Assembly: GCF_016127315.1 (NCBI RefSeq)
Contig: NZ_CP065997.1
Span: forward strand, 3,596,001-3,660,000
Reading direction: 5' to 3'
Source of the DNA: Achromobacter deleyi
Lineage (GTDB): Bacteria > Pseudomonadota > Gammaproteobacteria > Burkholderiales > Burkholderiaceae_B
DNA: 64,000 nucleotides
Shown: positions 36,965-45,964 of the stretch, in pieces
Layout of the letters: every line of letters starts with the position of its first letter
Position numbering within the stretch: the stretch's first letter is position 1
The notes under the pieces: generated by a model
Told to the model about the DNA's origin: nothing
Databases searched by the model: none
The model's input: the letters and a program-made list of their open reading frames with translations, nothing else
Position numbers and translations under genes: made by a program

Positions 36965-39900
36965 ATGAAACTGGACACACCGTTGATAAGAGTCATACGC
37001 GCATCGCGCCGATTGAACATCGTCCTGTTCGCCATCCTGTCCCTGCTGCTGGTGCTGGGCGGCGTGCTTTATTGGGGCGGACAGCGCATCCTGCAGCAGG
37101 AAGAGGAAAAACTGCGCACCGACTTTACCGTGCTGGCGGGCTATATCCACGCCCACGAGACCGTGCTGCAGGGCCTGTATGCGCAGGGCCTGAACCCCGA
37201 CGGGCGGCGGCTGGTGGCGTCGACGCGGGTCAGCGAGACCGCCGGCTTCGAGCGCGCGTCGTGGGCCTTCTACGACGGCCAGCACGCGATCGCGGCGATG
37301 CCGTTCTCGCTGCTATGCCAGAGCCCGGACGCGTGCCCTGTGGCCGGCGGCGTGTTCACCGGCATCGGCGATTACCTGTCGGATTTCTACGCCACGCGCT
37401 GGGCCGCGTCGGTGTATCCGGCGGCGCCGCTGTTCGTCATTTCCCCGAGCCAGCAGCTCAGCATGAGCGTGCCCGCGATCGCCACCATGTCCGGCTACGA
37501 GCCGCTGACCCGGCAGACCTTCCTGGCGGTGGTGGACGCGGTGCAGCGGGCGGGCGGGGCCTCCGACCCCGAGGACCGCTCGGACAGCGAGGGGCCGAGC
37601 GTCCTGTGGGTGCGCGACAAGCATCTGCCGGACGCGATGGTCGGCATGCTGCCGGTGATGCTGCCCCTGAACGCGCGCGGCGCCGAGCCCGCCACGCGGC
37701 GCAATGTCTACGCGGTGTCGCTGCTGAGCCGCGGTCGTGTCAGCATCTCCGAGCGAATCCGGCAGATGCCGCTGTTCGACCGCTTCTGGCTGGTGCGCCA
37801 GGGCGGCGAGGTGCTGCTGGGCGAGGGCGCGCCGCCGGTGATGGGGCCGGGTTTCCATTTCGGCCGCGACGGCCTGCTGCTGCGCATTGCCGACAAGAGC
37901 GGCCAGTGGACCGGCTACTACCAGCTGGCATACAGCGGCTTCTTTCGCGCCAACATGTGGTTGCCGGCCGCGGTGCTGCTGATGCTCGGCCTGGGGCTGG
38001 CGGCCGGCTGCGGCTACCTGTTCTGGTACAACCGGCGCGTCATCCATCCTGCCGAGACCGCCCATCTCGACATGGTCGAGAGCGAGGAATTCAACCGCAC
38101 CGTGCTCGACACGGCGCCCGTGGCGCTGTGCGTGCTGTCGCGGCTGGAGGGCCGCATCGTGTTCGGCAATGCGCTGGCGGCGCAGTGGCTGGACATCGGC
38201 GTGGGCGAGCAGCTGCGCGATTCGGCCGAGACCAACAAGCTGCTGCGCCAGGTGCTGGGCGCGTCCGGCCCGGGCACCCTCGAGACCTTCCGCACCCATG
38301 ACGGGCGCACGCTGTTCGTCGCCTTCGCGCCGACCCGCTACAAGAAGCAGGACGTGGTGCTGTGCGCCTTCGCCGACATCAGCGCGCGCGCCGAGATGGA
38401 GCAGACGCTGGCGCAGGCCAAGCAGCAGGCCGACCGCGCCAACGAGGCCAAGTCGACCTTCCTGGCCACCATGAGCCATGAAATCCGCACGCCCCTGTAC
38501 GGCGTGCTGGGCACGCTGGAGGTGTTGTCGCTGACGCCGCTGAACGAGGCGCAGCGCCGCCACGTCGACCGCATCCAGGATTCCTCGGTGATCCTGCAGC
38601 AGCTCATCAGCGACATCCTCGACATCACCAAGATCGAATCGGGCCAGCTGGCGTTGCAGCGCGAGGGCTTCGACCCGCGCGAACTGGTCGAGAACTGCAT
38701 CGCCTCGTACGCCGGCGTGGCCGAGCGCAAGGGGCTGGTGATCTACAGCGGCATCGACACGGCGACGCCGGCCTGGGTGATGGGCGACGGCGGCCGGATC
38801 CGGCAGATCCTCAACAACCTGGTCAACAACGCCATCAAGTTCACCGATTCCGGCCACGTGGTGGCGCGGCTGCGGGCCGACGCGCTGGAGGGCGGACGCG
38901 CGCGCCTGCACTTCCAGGTGGTCGACAGCGGCGTCGGCATCCGCGAGCAAGACCAGGCGTGCCTGTTCGAGCCGTTCTACCAGATCGACGGCGGCTCGCA
39001 CCTGGTGCGGGGCGCGGGTATCGGCCTGTCGATCTGCGCGCGGCTGGCGGCCTTGATGGGGACCGCCATCCAGGTGACCAGCGAGCCGGGGCTGGGCAGC
39101 AGTTTCTCCATCGCCATCGAGCTGGACCTGGCCGAGGCGCCGCCGGGGCCGTCGCCACGGCTGCACGGGCTGCGCGTCTACGTGCGCAGCGCGCGCCGGG
39201 CGCTGAGCGTGAACCTGTGCGAATGGCTGGAGCATTGGGGCGCGCAGGCAAGCGTGGCCCCGGCCTCCCTATCGCCGGTCGAGGCAGGCGAGCGCGTGCT
39301 GCTCGACGTGCAGATCGGCGGCGATGCGGCCGCGCCCATCGAGTGGGACGGACCGGTGGTGGTGGCGGGCGGCCAGGACGAGGCCGGCACGGCATTGCAT
39401 CGCGCCGACCGGCACTACCTGAACAGCATCGGCTTCGCGCTGGAGCGCTGGGCCAGCGGCGACGCCGCCGTCGCCACCCGGCAGGCCGCCGCGCCGCACT
39501 ACGCGCCGCTGAACCTGCGGATCCTGGTGGCCGAGGACAACCCGATCAACCAGGTGACGATGCGCGACCAGCTGCAGCAGCTGGGGTGCGAGGTGACGCT
39601 CGCGCCGGATGGAGCCGAAGCGCTGGCGCAATGGAACATCGGGCCGTTCGATGCGGTGCTGACCGACGTCAACATGCCGCGCATGAACGGCTACGAGCTG
39701 GCCAGCGCGTTGCGGGCGCAGGGCGTGGCGGTGCCGATCATCGGGGTCACGGCCAATGCGCTGAAAGACGAGGAAGCCCGCTGCAGGGCCGCGGGCATGA
39801 GCAGCTGGCTGGTCAAGCCGCTCAAGCTGAGCCTGTTGTGGAGCGAGCTGCGCGCGCAACGCGCTGGGAGCGCCGAGGCGGGGCCGCCGCCATCGGCCCC

Positions 39901-40237
39901 GGAAGCGGCGGCCGCGTCCGCCGCCGCGTCCATCGCCGGCGCCTGCGCCGCCGGGGCGCCGCCGCTCGTGGGCAAGTATCGCGAGGTCTTCCTGCAGACC
40001 ATGAACGAGGACCTGGCGCGGCTGGAGCGGGCGCTGGCCGCCGCCAACGTGCGCGACCTGAAAGCGGTGCTGCACCGGATGCGAGGCGGGTTCGGCGCGG
40101 TCCAGGCGATGGCGCTGTACCAGCAGGCCGAGGCCGCGGAAGCGCGGCTGGGCGCCGGCAAACGGCTGAGCGATCCGGCGCGCGGGCAGGTGGCGGCGCT
40201 GGCCGATGCGTTGCGCGCGATGCTGGCGGCGTTGTGA
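36965..40237 (+). CDS. Hybrid sensor histidine kinase with receiver and Hpt domains
   Basis: A 1090-residue inner-membrane protein. The first membrane segment is at about 20-40, a large periplasmic sensor follows, and the second segment lies at about 335-357. Next are a PAS-like domain, the H-box SHEIRTPLYG (His about 504), HATPase with ILNNLVNNAIKFTD and GAGIGLSI, a receiver ('ILVAEDNPINQVTMRDQLQQLG', Asp about 900) and a C-terminal Hpt domain with His about 1037 in LHRMRGGFG. It resembles its upstream neighbour through most of its length, pointing to duplication, but alone carries the Hpt that could hand phosphate to the REC-EAL protein. ATG 36965 follows the REC-EAL stop by 7 bp. Confidence 0.93.
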   Translation: MKLDTPLIRVIRASRRLNIVLFAILSLLLVLGGVLYWGGQRILQQEEEKLRTDFTVLAGYIHAHETVLQGLYAQGLNPDGRRLVASTRVSETAGFERASWAFYDGQHAIAAMPFSLLCQSPDACPVAGGVFTGIGDYLSDFYATRWAASVYPAAPLFVISPSQQLSMSVPAIATMSGYEPLTRQTFLAVVDAVQRAGGASDPEDRSDSEGPSVLWVRDKHLPDAMVGMLPVMLPLNARGAEPATRRNVYAVSLLSRGRVSISERIRQMPLFDRFWLVRQGGEVLLGEGAPPVMGPGFHFGRDGLLLRIADKSGQWTGYYQLAYSGFFRANMWLPAAVLLMLGLGLAAGCGYLFWYNRRVIHPAETAHLDMVESEEFNRTVLDTAPVALCVLSRLEGRIVFGNALAAQWLDIGVGEQLRDSAETNKLLRQVLGASGPGTLETFRTHDGRTLFVAFAPTRYKKQDVVLCAFADISARAEMEQTLAQAKQQADRANEAKSTFLATMSHEIRTPLYGVLGTLEVLSLTPLNEAQRRHVDRIQDSSVILQQLISDILDITKIESGQLALQREGFDPRELVENCIASYAGVAERKGLVIYSGIDTATPAWVMGDGGRIRQILNNLVNNAIKFTDSGHVVARLRADALEGGRARLHFQVVDSGVGIREQDQACLFEPFYQIDGGSHLVRGAGIGLSICARLAALMGTAIQVTSEPGLGSSFSIAIELDLAEAPPGPSPRLHGLRVYVRSARRALSVNLCEWLEHWGAQASVAPASLSPVEAGERVLLDVQIGGDAAAPIEWDGPVVVAGGQDEAGTALHRADRHYLNSIGFALERWASGDAAVATRQAAAPHYAPLNLRILVAEDNPINQVTMRDQLQQLGCEVTLAPDGAEALAQWNIGPFDAVLTDVNMPRMNGYELASALRAQGVAVPIIGVTANALKDEEARCRAAGMSSWLVKPLKLSLLWSELRAQRAGSAEAGPPPSAPEAAAASAAASIAGACAAGAPPLVGKYREVFLQTMNEDLARLERALAAANVRDLKAVLHRMRGGFGAVQAMALYQQAEAAEARLGAGKRLSDPARGQVAALADALRAMLAAL

Positions 40238-40247
40238 GCGCGCGAGT

Positions 40248-41291
40248 TCAGCCCAGCGCGTGCAGCAGCGCGCGCGCCTGCGCCACGACGTCGTCGTCGT
40301 TGGGGCGGAACACCACCGGCAGCGCCTGCGGCAGGCGCGTGAAGTGCGCCTGGCTGCTGCGGGCGTAGGCCGGGTCGTAGTGGCGGTCGATGAGTTCACG
40401 CGCCAGTTCGGTGCGGCGGCCTTCGTCGACCAGGCGCAGCCAGCCGCCGACGGTGTCGCGGCTGTGCAGCCCGACCAGGCGCTGCAACTGCGACTTGAAG
40501 CCGGCCGGATCATCGAATAGCTGCGCGTAGTCCTGTTGCAAGAACCGCGCGCGGTCTTCGCGGCTGGCGCTGACGGCCACGCAGGCGCCCTGGTGCAGGG
40601 CGGCCAGCAGCGTGTCGGGCAGCGCCACCGCGCCGATCTTGCGGCTCTCGGCCTCGACGAACACGGGCCGGTCCGCGTCCAGCGCGCGCAGCCGCGCCGC
40701 CAACTGCGTGTCGAAGCCTTTCTGCGTCGGCTGCGGCACACCCGGCCGGGCGCCCAGCAGCGAGCCGCGATGCGCCGCCAGCGCCTCCAGGTCCAGCGTC
40801 TGCGCGCCGGCCTGCGCCAGGGCGTGCAGCAGCCGCGTCTTGCCGCTGCCGGTGGGGCCGGTCAGCACCACGAAGCGCAGCCCCGTGGGCAGGGCGTCCA
40901 GGGCCTCGAGGGTGGCGCGGCGGTAGGTCTTGTAGCCGCCGTCGAGCTGGCGCGCGCGCCAGCCGATCATGTTGAACATCACCGTCATGGAGCCCGAGCG
41001 CTTGCCGCCGCGCCAGCAATACACCAGGGGACGCCAGCTTTGCGGGCGATCGGCGAAGGTGCTGTCCAGATGGTTGGCGATGTTGCGCGCGGCCAGCGCG
41101 GCGCCCAGGCGCGTGGCCTCGAACGGCGATTGGCGATACAGCGTGCCGACGCGGGCCCGTTCTTCATTGCTGAACACCGGCGCGTTCAGGGCGCCGGGGA
41201 GGTGGTCATCGGCATACTCGAGCGGCGTGCGCACGTCGATGATGTCGTCGAAGTCATCGAGCCGGTCCAAACCGGCCAACAGGTGTTTCAA
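40248..41291 (-). CDS. selU: tRNA 2-selenouridine synthase SelU/MnmH
   Basis: About 347 residues. The N-terminal rhodanese domain has 'DDIIDVRTPLEYADDHLPGA' and the active-site Cys loop VYCWRGGKRSG. The C-terminal P-loop domain has VVLTGPTGSGKTRLL. The enzyme replaces sulfur by selenium at U34 of tRNAs through a geranylated intermediate. No ATG lies in frame before the conserved region; TTG 41291 (LKHLLAGLDRL) is the most likely start, but a longer open frame reaches 41453. It ends 10 bp from the convergent kinase gene. Confidence 0.88.
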   Translation of the reverse strand: MKHLLAGLDRLDDFDDIIDVRTPLEYADDHLPGALNAPVFSNEERARVGTLYRQSPFEATRLGAALAARNIANHLDSTFADRPQSWRPLVYCWRGGKRSGSMTVMFNMIGWRARQLDGGYKTYRRATLEALDALPTGLRFVVLTGPTGSGKTRLLHALAQAGAQTLDLEALAAHRGSLLGARPGVPQPTQKGFDTQLAARLRALDADRPVFVEAESRKIGAVALPDTLLAALHQGACVAVSASREDRARFLQQDYAQLFDDPAGFKSQLQRLVGLHSRDTVGGWLRLVDEGRRTELARELIDRHYDPAYARSSQAHFTRLPQALPVVFRPNDDDVVAQARALLHALG

Positions 41292-41396
41292 GGCGGCGCC
41301 ATCCAGGAGGGAATGGCGAATTCTCGCACGGCGGCGGGCCGGCCCCGCGCCGAGGGGCGGAACGCGGGGGGCGTTTCTGGGACCGTGGGAAAGACC

Positions 41397-41432
41397 GAGC
41401 GCCGGCCGGGCATCGCTGCCCGGCCGGCGCTC
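41397..41432 (-). terminator. Hairpin terminator between acpA-like gene and selU
   Basis: A perfect 16-bp GC-rich stem, GAGCGCCGGCCGGGCA and its complement, with a TCGC loop. On the minus strand it is followed by GGTCTTTCCC, a weak T tract. The rest of the gap 41292-41486 holds nothing else recognised. Confidence 0.6.
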
Positions 41433-41486
41433 GCAGGACGCGGTCGCCGTCAATGAAAGGCGATCAGGCGTCGAGGCGGCCGTCGA

Positions 41487-43223
41487 TCAGGCGCTGAAGG
41501 TCAGCGCGTTGGTCAGGTCGCCCATCGGCTTCTGGCCGCGCGCGGTCATGGCGTCGTCGCGCGCCTTCAGGCCGTCGAGCGTCGGCAGGTCGAACAGGCG
41601 GGTGGCCAGGCGCAGGATCGAGCCGGTGTCGTAGATGGTGTGGTCGACGGTGCCCTTCTTGGCGAAGGGCGACACCACCAGCGCGGGAATGCGCGTGCCG
41701 GGGCCCCAGCGGTCGCCCTTGGGCGGCGCCACGTGGTCCCACCAGCCGCCGTTCTCGTCCACGGTGATCACGACCACCATGTTGTCCCACTGCGCGCTCT
41801 TGCGCAGGCTGTCGACGATGTGGGCGATGTGGCGGTCGCCGGAATCGACGTCGGCGTAGCCCGCGTGCATGTTCAGGTTGCCCTGCGGCTTGTAGAACGT
41901 CAGCGGGGGCAGCTTGCCGGCTTCGGCGTCGGCCAGGAACTTGTTGGTCGACGACAGATCGCCGAGGCCGCCGTCACGCAGGTGCGCGGTGCGCGCGGCG
42001 GTGCCGGGACCGGTGCTCTGGAAGTAGTTGAAGGGCTGGTGGTGCGCCTGGAAGTTGGGCGACGACGGGAAGCCGGTGCTGGCGGTCGAGTCGATCGCCG
42101 CCTGCCAGCCGCCCGCGTACCAGGCCCAGTCCAGGCCCTTGGCGGTCATCAGGTCGCCGATGTTGTTGTGCGTCTGCGGCAGCATGTACACCGAGGTCGG
42201 ATCGGCCTGGGTCGGGTTGGCGGCATCGCGCGAGAACGCGGGCCAGTACGGAGGGCCCATGGTGTTCACGCCATAGCCGTCCGGCGTCAGGGCGCTGGCG
42301 CCGAACTGCGGCGCGCCGGTGAGCGCGCTGGCCGGCGAGGCCGGCTTGGGTTGCAGGTTGGGGTCGGTCGGATCGGCGCTTTGCAGCTGGGCGATCTGGC
42401 CGCGCACGTTGATCGAGGCGTTGGCCAGGTCCGGGTAGAACGGCGGACGGCCGGCGACCAGGTATTGGTGGTTCAGGAACGAACCGCCGAACGCGCCCTG
42501 GAAGAAGTTGTCGCACAGCACGAATTCCTGGGCCAGCTTCCACAGGCGCAGGTTGTAGGCGGAGTCGCTGTAGCGGCCCATGACCAGCGCGCCGGAGTCG
42601 GCCCAGGCGACGAAGCGGTCGTTCTTGCCGCCGTTGATCTGCATCTGGTTCTGGTAGAACACGTGCCACAGGTCGCGCGTGACCACGCCTTGCGGCAGCG
42701 GCTCGCCTTGCGGGCCGCGCAGGTCGAACGGCGCGTTGGGCAGGTTGTTCATGTAGGGCGCGTTCTCGGCGACCTGGTAGGTGACGTGGTTGGCCTGTTG
42801 CGAGGTCGGGACCATGCCGCCCCACACCGGCGGCAGCACCGACAGCGTCGTGCCGTCGCGGTCCTTCTGCGTGTAGTCGGCGGCGGTCAGCGCGGACAGC
42901 GGCTTTTCCACGCCGGGGAAGTTCGAGAACAGGTTGTTGAAGCTGCGGTTTTCCGCGAAGATCACGACCAGCGTCTTGACGTTCTTGCGCAGCTGCGTCG
43001 TGAGGTCCGGCGCGGGCGCGGCCGGGGTGTTGTTGTCGTCGTCATCGCCGTCGCCGGAACAGCCGGACAGCGCGCCCATGGCGGCGGCGCTCGCGCCGAG
43101 CGCGGCGATACCGGTCAGGAAGCCCCGGCGGGTGGCGCGGACGGGAGTGCCGGCATCAGCGTGATCGGCGGCCGTCGACGTCGCGGCAGCCTGCGCGTTC
43201 GCGCTCTTTTCTTTTTCAGACAT
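41487..43223 (-). CDS. Tat-exported AcpA-type acid phosphatase / phospholipase C superfamily protein
   Basis: A 578-residue protein with a Tat signal (ATRRGFLTG at about 30-38) that ends in a lipobox-like LSGC, so it may be a lipoprotein. The body is a phosphoesterase of the PLC/AcpA family: 'KTLVVIFAENRSFNNLFSNFPG' with metal Glu-Asn near the start, NHQYLVAG, and 'VVITVDENGGWWDHVAPP' with the second metal site. Relatives remove phosphate from diverse esters or cleave phospholipids in the periplasm. It is divergent from a TetR gene across 176 bp. Substrate is not predictable. Confidence 0.9.
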   Translation of the reverse strand: MSEKEKSANAQAAATSTAADHADAGTPVRATRRGFLTGIAALGASAAAMGALSGCSGDGDDDDNNTPAAPAPDLTTQLRKNVKTLVVIFAENRSFNNLFSNFPGVEKPLSALTAADYTQKDRDGTTLSVLPPVWGGMVPTSQQANHVTYQVAENAPYMNNLPNAPFDLRGPQGEPLPQGVVTRDLWHVFYQNQMQINGGKNDRFVAWADSGALVMGRYSDSAYNLRLWKLAQEFVLCDNFFQGAFGGSFLNHQYLVAGRPPFYPDLANASINVRGQIAQLQSADPTDPNLQPKPASPASALTGAPQFGASALTPDGYGVNTMGPPYWPAFSRDAANPTQADPTSVYMLPQTHNNIGDLMTAKGLDWAWYAGGWQAAIDSTASTGFPSSPNFQAHHQPFNYFQSTGPGTAARTAHLRDGGLGDLSSTNKFLADAEAGKLPPLTFYKPQGNLNMHAGYADVDSGDRHIAHIVDSLRKSAQWDNMVVVITVDENGGWWDHVAPPKGDRWGPGTRIPALVVSPFAKKGTVDHTIYDTGSILRLATRLFDLPTLDGLKARDDAMTARGQKPMGDLTNALTFSA

Positions 43224-43399
43224 GGTTGTAGACCTTGCGGAGAGGGCGGCGCCCTGTCATGACGCCACGAGGGTTGCCGGATGACAGCCGGCATTCACGG
43301 CGACCAGCCTAGGTTTGTGACGTTGTATCAATATGACCATCGGCTGTCGGCAAGCTGTACGCCGGGGAGACTGCCGCAAAATTCCCTTAGACTTGTGCC

Positions 43400-44044
43400 A
43401 TGGCTGAAATCCGAGTGAAAGCAATGACCGACCATTCCGCAGGCGAATCCGCGCGCCAGGCGTCGCCTCGCACCAAGCCGCCGGAGGTGCGGCTGGACGA
43501 ATTGATGGGCGCGGCGCAGGCGCTGTTCCTGGAAAAAGGGGTCGACGCCACCACCATCAGCGAGATCACGGAGGCGGCGGGCGTGGCCAAGGGCACGTTC
43601 TATGTCTACTTTCCGTCCAAGCACGAAATGCTGCAGGCGCTGGCCGAGCGCTACGTGCGCGAGTTCGTCGCGCAACTGGAAGGCGCGATCGCGGCCTGCG
43701 AGCCAGATGACTGGATCGGCAAGCTGCGCGCCTGGGTGCAGGCCAACGTCGCGACCTATCTGCGCACCTATCGGGTGCACGACATCGTTTTCACGCATCA
43801 GCATCACCATGCGCGCGAAGGGCATACCGGCAACGACGTGGTCAGGCAGCTGCACGGCATCCTGCAGGCCGGGGCCGAGGCCGGCGCCTGGCGCGTGGAC
43901 AATCCGCGCATGATGTCGCTGCTGATCTATGCCGGCGTGCACTGCGCCACCGACGACGCGATCCTGTCGAAGCTGCCGGACTCCACCGACTTCGCGCGCG
44001 GCGTTGCCGACGCCTATCTGCGCATGCTCGGCGTGGCCGTGTAG
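43400..44044 (+). CDS. TetR/AcrR-family transcriptional regulator
   Basis: A 214-residue regulator. The TetR DNA-binding domain (about 30-80) reads 'ALFLEKGVDATTISEITEAAGVAKGTFYVYFPSKHEML'; the all-helical ligand domain follows. It is divergent from the acpA-like gene, which it may control. ATG 43400 or ATG 43424 could be the start; neither has a strong Shine-Dalgarno. Convergent with the degenerate ABC ATPase gene, 13 bp apart. Confidence 0.9.
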   Translation: MAEIRVKAMTDHSAGESARQASPRTKPPEVRLDELMGAAQALFLEKGVDATTISEITEAAGVAKGTFYVYFPSKHEMLQALAERYVREFVAQLEGAIAACEPDDWIGKLRAWVQANVATYLRTYRVHDIVFTHQHHHAREGHTGNDVVRQLHGILQAGAEAGAWRVDNPRMMSLLIYAGVHCATDDAILSKLPDSTDFARGVADAYLRMLGVAV

Positions 44045-44057
44045 ACGCCGCGGTTTG

Positions 44058-44744
44058 TCAGGACGGCAGCCACGCCGCGTCGATATCGCCGGCCCGGGCC
44101 TGGGCCCGCAGCTGCGCCGGCGATCCCGTGGCGACAAGACGCCCGTCGCGCATCAGCAGCAGCCTGTCGGCCACCCGCAGCGCGGTGGCGGCATCGGCCA
44201 TGGCGACGACGGCGCGCAGCTCGTGTTCGGCGGCAATGCGCCGCAGCATCAGCGCGATGTCGGCCTGATGGCATGGCGCGAGCGCGCGCTCGGGCTGATC
44301 CATGAGCAGCACGTCGGGCTGGCGGATCAGGGCGTGCGCGATCAGCAGGCGCTGGCGCGCCTCGGCGTCCAGTTGTTCCACCAGCCTGTCGGCGGCCTGC
44401 GCCAGCCCGACCTGCAGCAGGCAGGCGCGGACCGCCTGGATTTCGCGCGTGCCCACCGCCCAGCGGTCGCCTTGCTTGTGCGCCAGCAGCAGGGCCTCGA
44501 AGACGCGCAATGACGGCACCTCGGCGGCATGCTGCTCCACCATGATGACGCGCGCGGCGGCTTCCTCCTGCGCCAGATCGCGCGCGATGCGGGACAGCAG
44601 GCGCGTCTTGCCGGAGGCGGCGGCCCCCAATACCACCGTGAGCGCGTTGGCGGGCAGGGGGCCGGGATGCAGCGGACCTGCCGCTAGCGACGGCACGACA
44701 CGTTCGCCGATGGCGGCCGGAATCGAGACAAAGGGAGCGATCAT
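44058..44744 (-). CDS. Degenerate ABC-type ATPase, FepC/HmuV-like
   Basis: A 228-residue protein with the overall length and order of an iron-siderophore/heme ABC ATPase, but altered in its key sites. Walker A is GAAASGKT (40-47), the LSGGQ signature is replaced by LDAEARQ before RLLIAHALIRQPDVLLMD, the catalytic Glu after Walker B is Gln (LLMDQPERAL), and the H-loop His is missing (VVAMADAATAL). It may bind but hardly hydrolyse ATP. No permease or binding-protein gene adjoins it. A Fur-like half-site lies 76 bp upstream. Alternatives: a decaying gene or a regulatory ABC protein. Confidence 0.7.
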   Translation of the reverse strand: MIAPFVSIPAAIGERVVPSLAAGPLHPGPLPANALTVVLGAAASGKTRLLSRIARDLAQEEAAARVIMVEQHAAEVPSLRVFEALLLAHKQGDRWAVGTREIQAVRACLLQVGLAQAADRLVEQLDAEARQRLLIAHALIRQPDVLLMDQPERALAPCHQADIALMLRRIAAEHELRAVVAMADAATALRVADRLLLMRDGRLVATGSPAQLRAQARAGDIDAAWLPS

Positions 44745-44804
44745 GGTGGCGGGGGAGCAGTGGGCGCACGGGCGACGTGGGGGGATGGAAAGGACTATAG
44801 ATAA

Positions 44805-44833
44805 TGACTGACCGCCAGTCAATGAGAATGAGA
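44805..44833. promoter_or_regulatory. Palindrome and Fur-like half-site upstream of the degenerate ABC gene
   Basis: TGACTGACCGCCAGTCA (44805-44821) has perfect 6-bp arms. Directly after it comes AATGAGAATGAGAG, whose first part matches the left half of a Fur box (AATGAGAATGA) while the right half does not. Iron control of the ABC gene is a guess. Confidence 0.35.
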
Positions 44834-44893
44834 GTAGTTGCCAATGGCGCGCGCGATGGGCAGGCGGGCATTGAGCAATGCATGGCAATCGAC

Positions 44894-44922
44894 TTGCGCG
44901 GTTTGCGAAACAACGCTATGAT
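44894..44922 (+). promoter_or_regulatory. Promoter of the first tRNA-Arg gene
   Basis: TTGCGC (44894-44899), a 17-bp spacer, and TATGAT (44917-44922). The tRNA begins 19 nt downstream. Confidence 0.7.
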
Positions 44923-44941
44923 TCAAGGCTTGCTTTTTAAC

Positions 44942-45018
44942 GCGCCCGTAGCTCAGCTGGATAGAGTACCTGGCTACGAACCAGGGGGTCGTAGGTTCGA
45001 ATCCTGCCGGGCGCGCCA
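44942..45018 (+). tRNA. tRNA-Arg (anticodon ACG), copy 1
   Basis: A 77-nt tRNA with CCA encoded. The acceptor arms GCGCCCG/CGGGCGC are perfect, the anticodon loop is CTACGAA, and the T-loop is TTCGAAT. Identical to the copies at 45192 and 45802. Confidence 0.97.
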
Positions 45019-45191
45019 TCGAATTCCTTTGCTTGTTTTGTCATCACCGTTGCCGTAACCCGGCTAGGAAAATGGCAAGAAAACTGGCGAAAGGCATGCG
45101 ATGGAATACTCAGGTCGAGCGCTTGGGTGAAAAAAGACAAGAGCAGTGCAGTGGTGAAATTATTCTGATATAATCTTGCCTCTTTACCGGA

Positions 45192-45268
45192 GCGCCCGTA
45201 GCTCAGCTGGATAGAGTACCTGGCTACGAACCAGGGGGTCGTAGGTTCGAATCCTGCCGGGCGCGCCA
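45192..45268 (+). tRNA. tRNA-Arg (anticodon ACG), copy 2
   Basis: Identical to copy 1. It has its own extended -10 promoter, TGATATAAT at 45166-45174, in an otherwise unrelated 173-bp spacer, and a terminator at 45373. Confidence 0.97.
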
Positions 45269-45372
45269 ACTCATTTGGGTGGATATCACCCACCGAATGA
45301 GTAAGTCGGTAAAAAGTGAACGCAGCGCTACGCGGTTAATAAAAACGCGTGAAAATGCGCAGCGAAGATGAG

Positions 45373-45405
45373 AAGGCCTTTGATCCTGGATCGAAGGCCT
45401 TTTTG
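45373..45405 (+). terminator. Rho-independent terminator after tRNA-Arg copy 2
   Basis: AAGGCCTT-T-GATC, loop CTG, GATC-G-AAGGCCTT, then TTTT. Both arms contain the self-complementary AAGGCCTT. Confidence 0.8.
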
Positions 45406-45411
45406 CTTTTA

Positions 45412-45663
45412 TCAGTGCGTGGCAGTGGCGCTCGCATCGGCGCTGGCCGGGGCGGCGGTTCCACCCTTGGGATCGGCGGCGACGTCGTCATCTTCCAGCC
45501 CCCAATTGCCCACCGTGTACCAGTCATCGCCCAGCAGTTCGGCCGGGTGCATGGTGCGATCCGAGCCGTTGCCACAGGCCAGCTCGTCGGTGGAACAGTA
45601 GCGGTCGCAGCCCCAGCAGATGCGTTCCGGGTGCTTGGGATGCAAGGGAAATTTCTTGGCCAT
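45412..45663 (-). CDS. DUF3079-family small protein
   Basis: An 83-residue protein beginning MAKKFPLHPKHPERICWGCD, the conserved start of DUF3079. Four Cys in C-x2-C-x3-C-x6-C order (CWGCDRYCSTDELAC) suggest a bound metal. The C-terminus is Ala/Asp-rich and variable. The family's function is unknown. It lies in reverse orientation between tRNA-Arg copies 2 and 3. Confidence 0.85.
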   Translation of the reverse strand: MAKKFPLHPKHPERICWGCDRYCSTDELACGNGSDRTMHPAELLGDDWYTVGNWGLEDDDVAADPKGGTAAPASADASATATH

Positions 45664-45757
45664 GCTTCAGTCTCCTTGAATCCAGCGTAACGCTGCCCGG
45701 GAGCCTGGGGATTGATCTGGCGCAAGCCGCGCCAGGTGGCAAAGGTCCACCACCGAT

Positions 45758-45787
45758 TTGCGGACCGTCACGAATCCATGTTATAAA
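45758..45787 (+). promoter_or_regulatory. Promoter of tRNA-Arg copy 3
   Basis: TTGCGG (45758-45763), 18-bp spacer, TATAAA (45782-45787); the tRNA starts 14 nt later. Confidence 0.6.
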
Positions 45788-45801
45788 CACGCCTCTTTAG
45801 C

Positions 45802-45878
45802 GCGCCCGTAGCTCAGCTGGATAGAGTACCTGGCTACGAACCAGGGGGTCGTAGGTTCGAATCCTGCCGGGCGCGCCA
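45802..45878 (+). tRNA. tRNA-Arg (anticodon ACG), copy 3
   Basis: Identical in sequence to copies 1 and 2. It is followed by an unusually A-rich stretch (45909-45966) and a terminator. Confidence 0.97.
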
Positions 45879-45964
45879 CCTCATTCGATACGCGTCGATT
45901 CGTCGGCGTGGTGCTTGAAAAAAACGCTTGAAAAAAAACAGAAAAAAAAGCAAAAAACGCGAAA

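Noticed and set aside
44804..45293. Short protein-coding frames overlapping the tRNA-Arg genes
   Set aside because: They translate tRNA sequence and repeat the same meaningless peptide at each copy.
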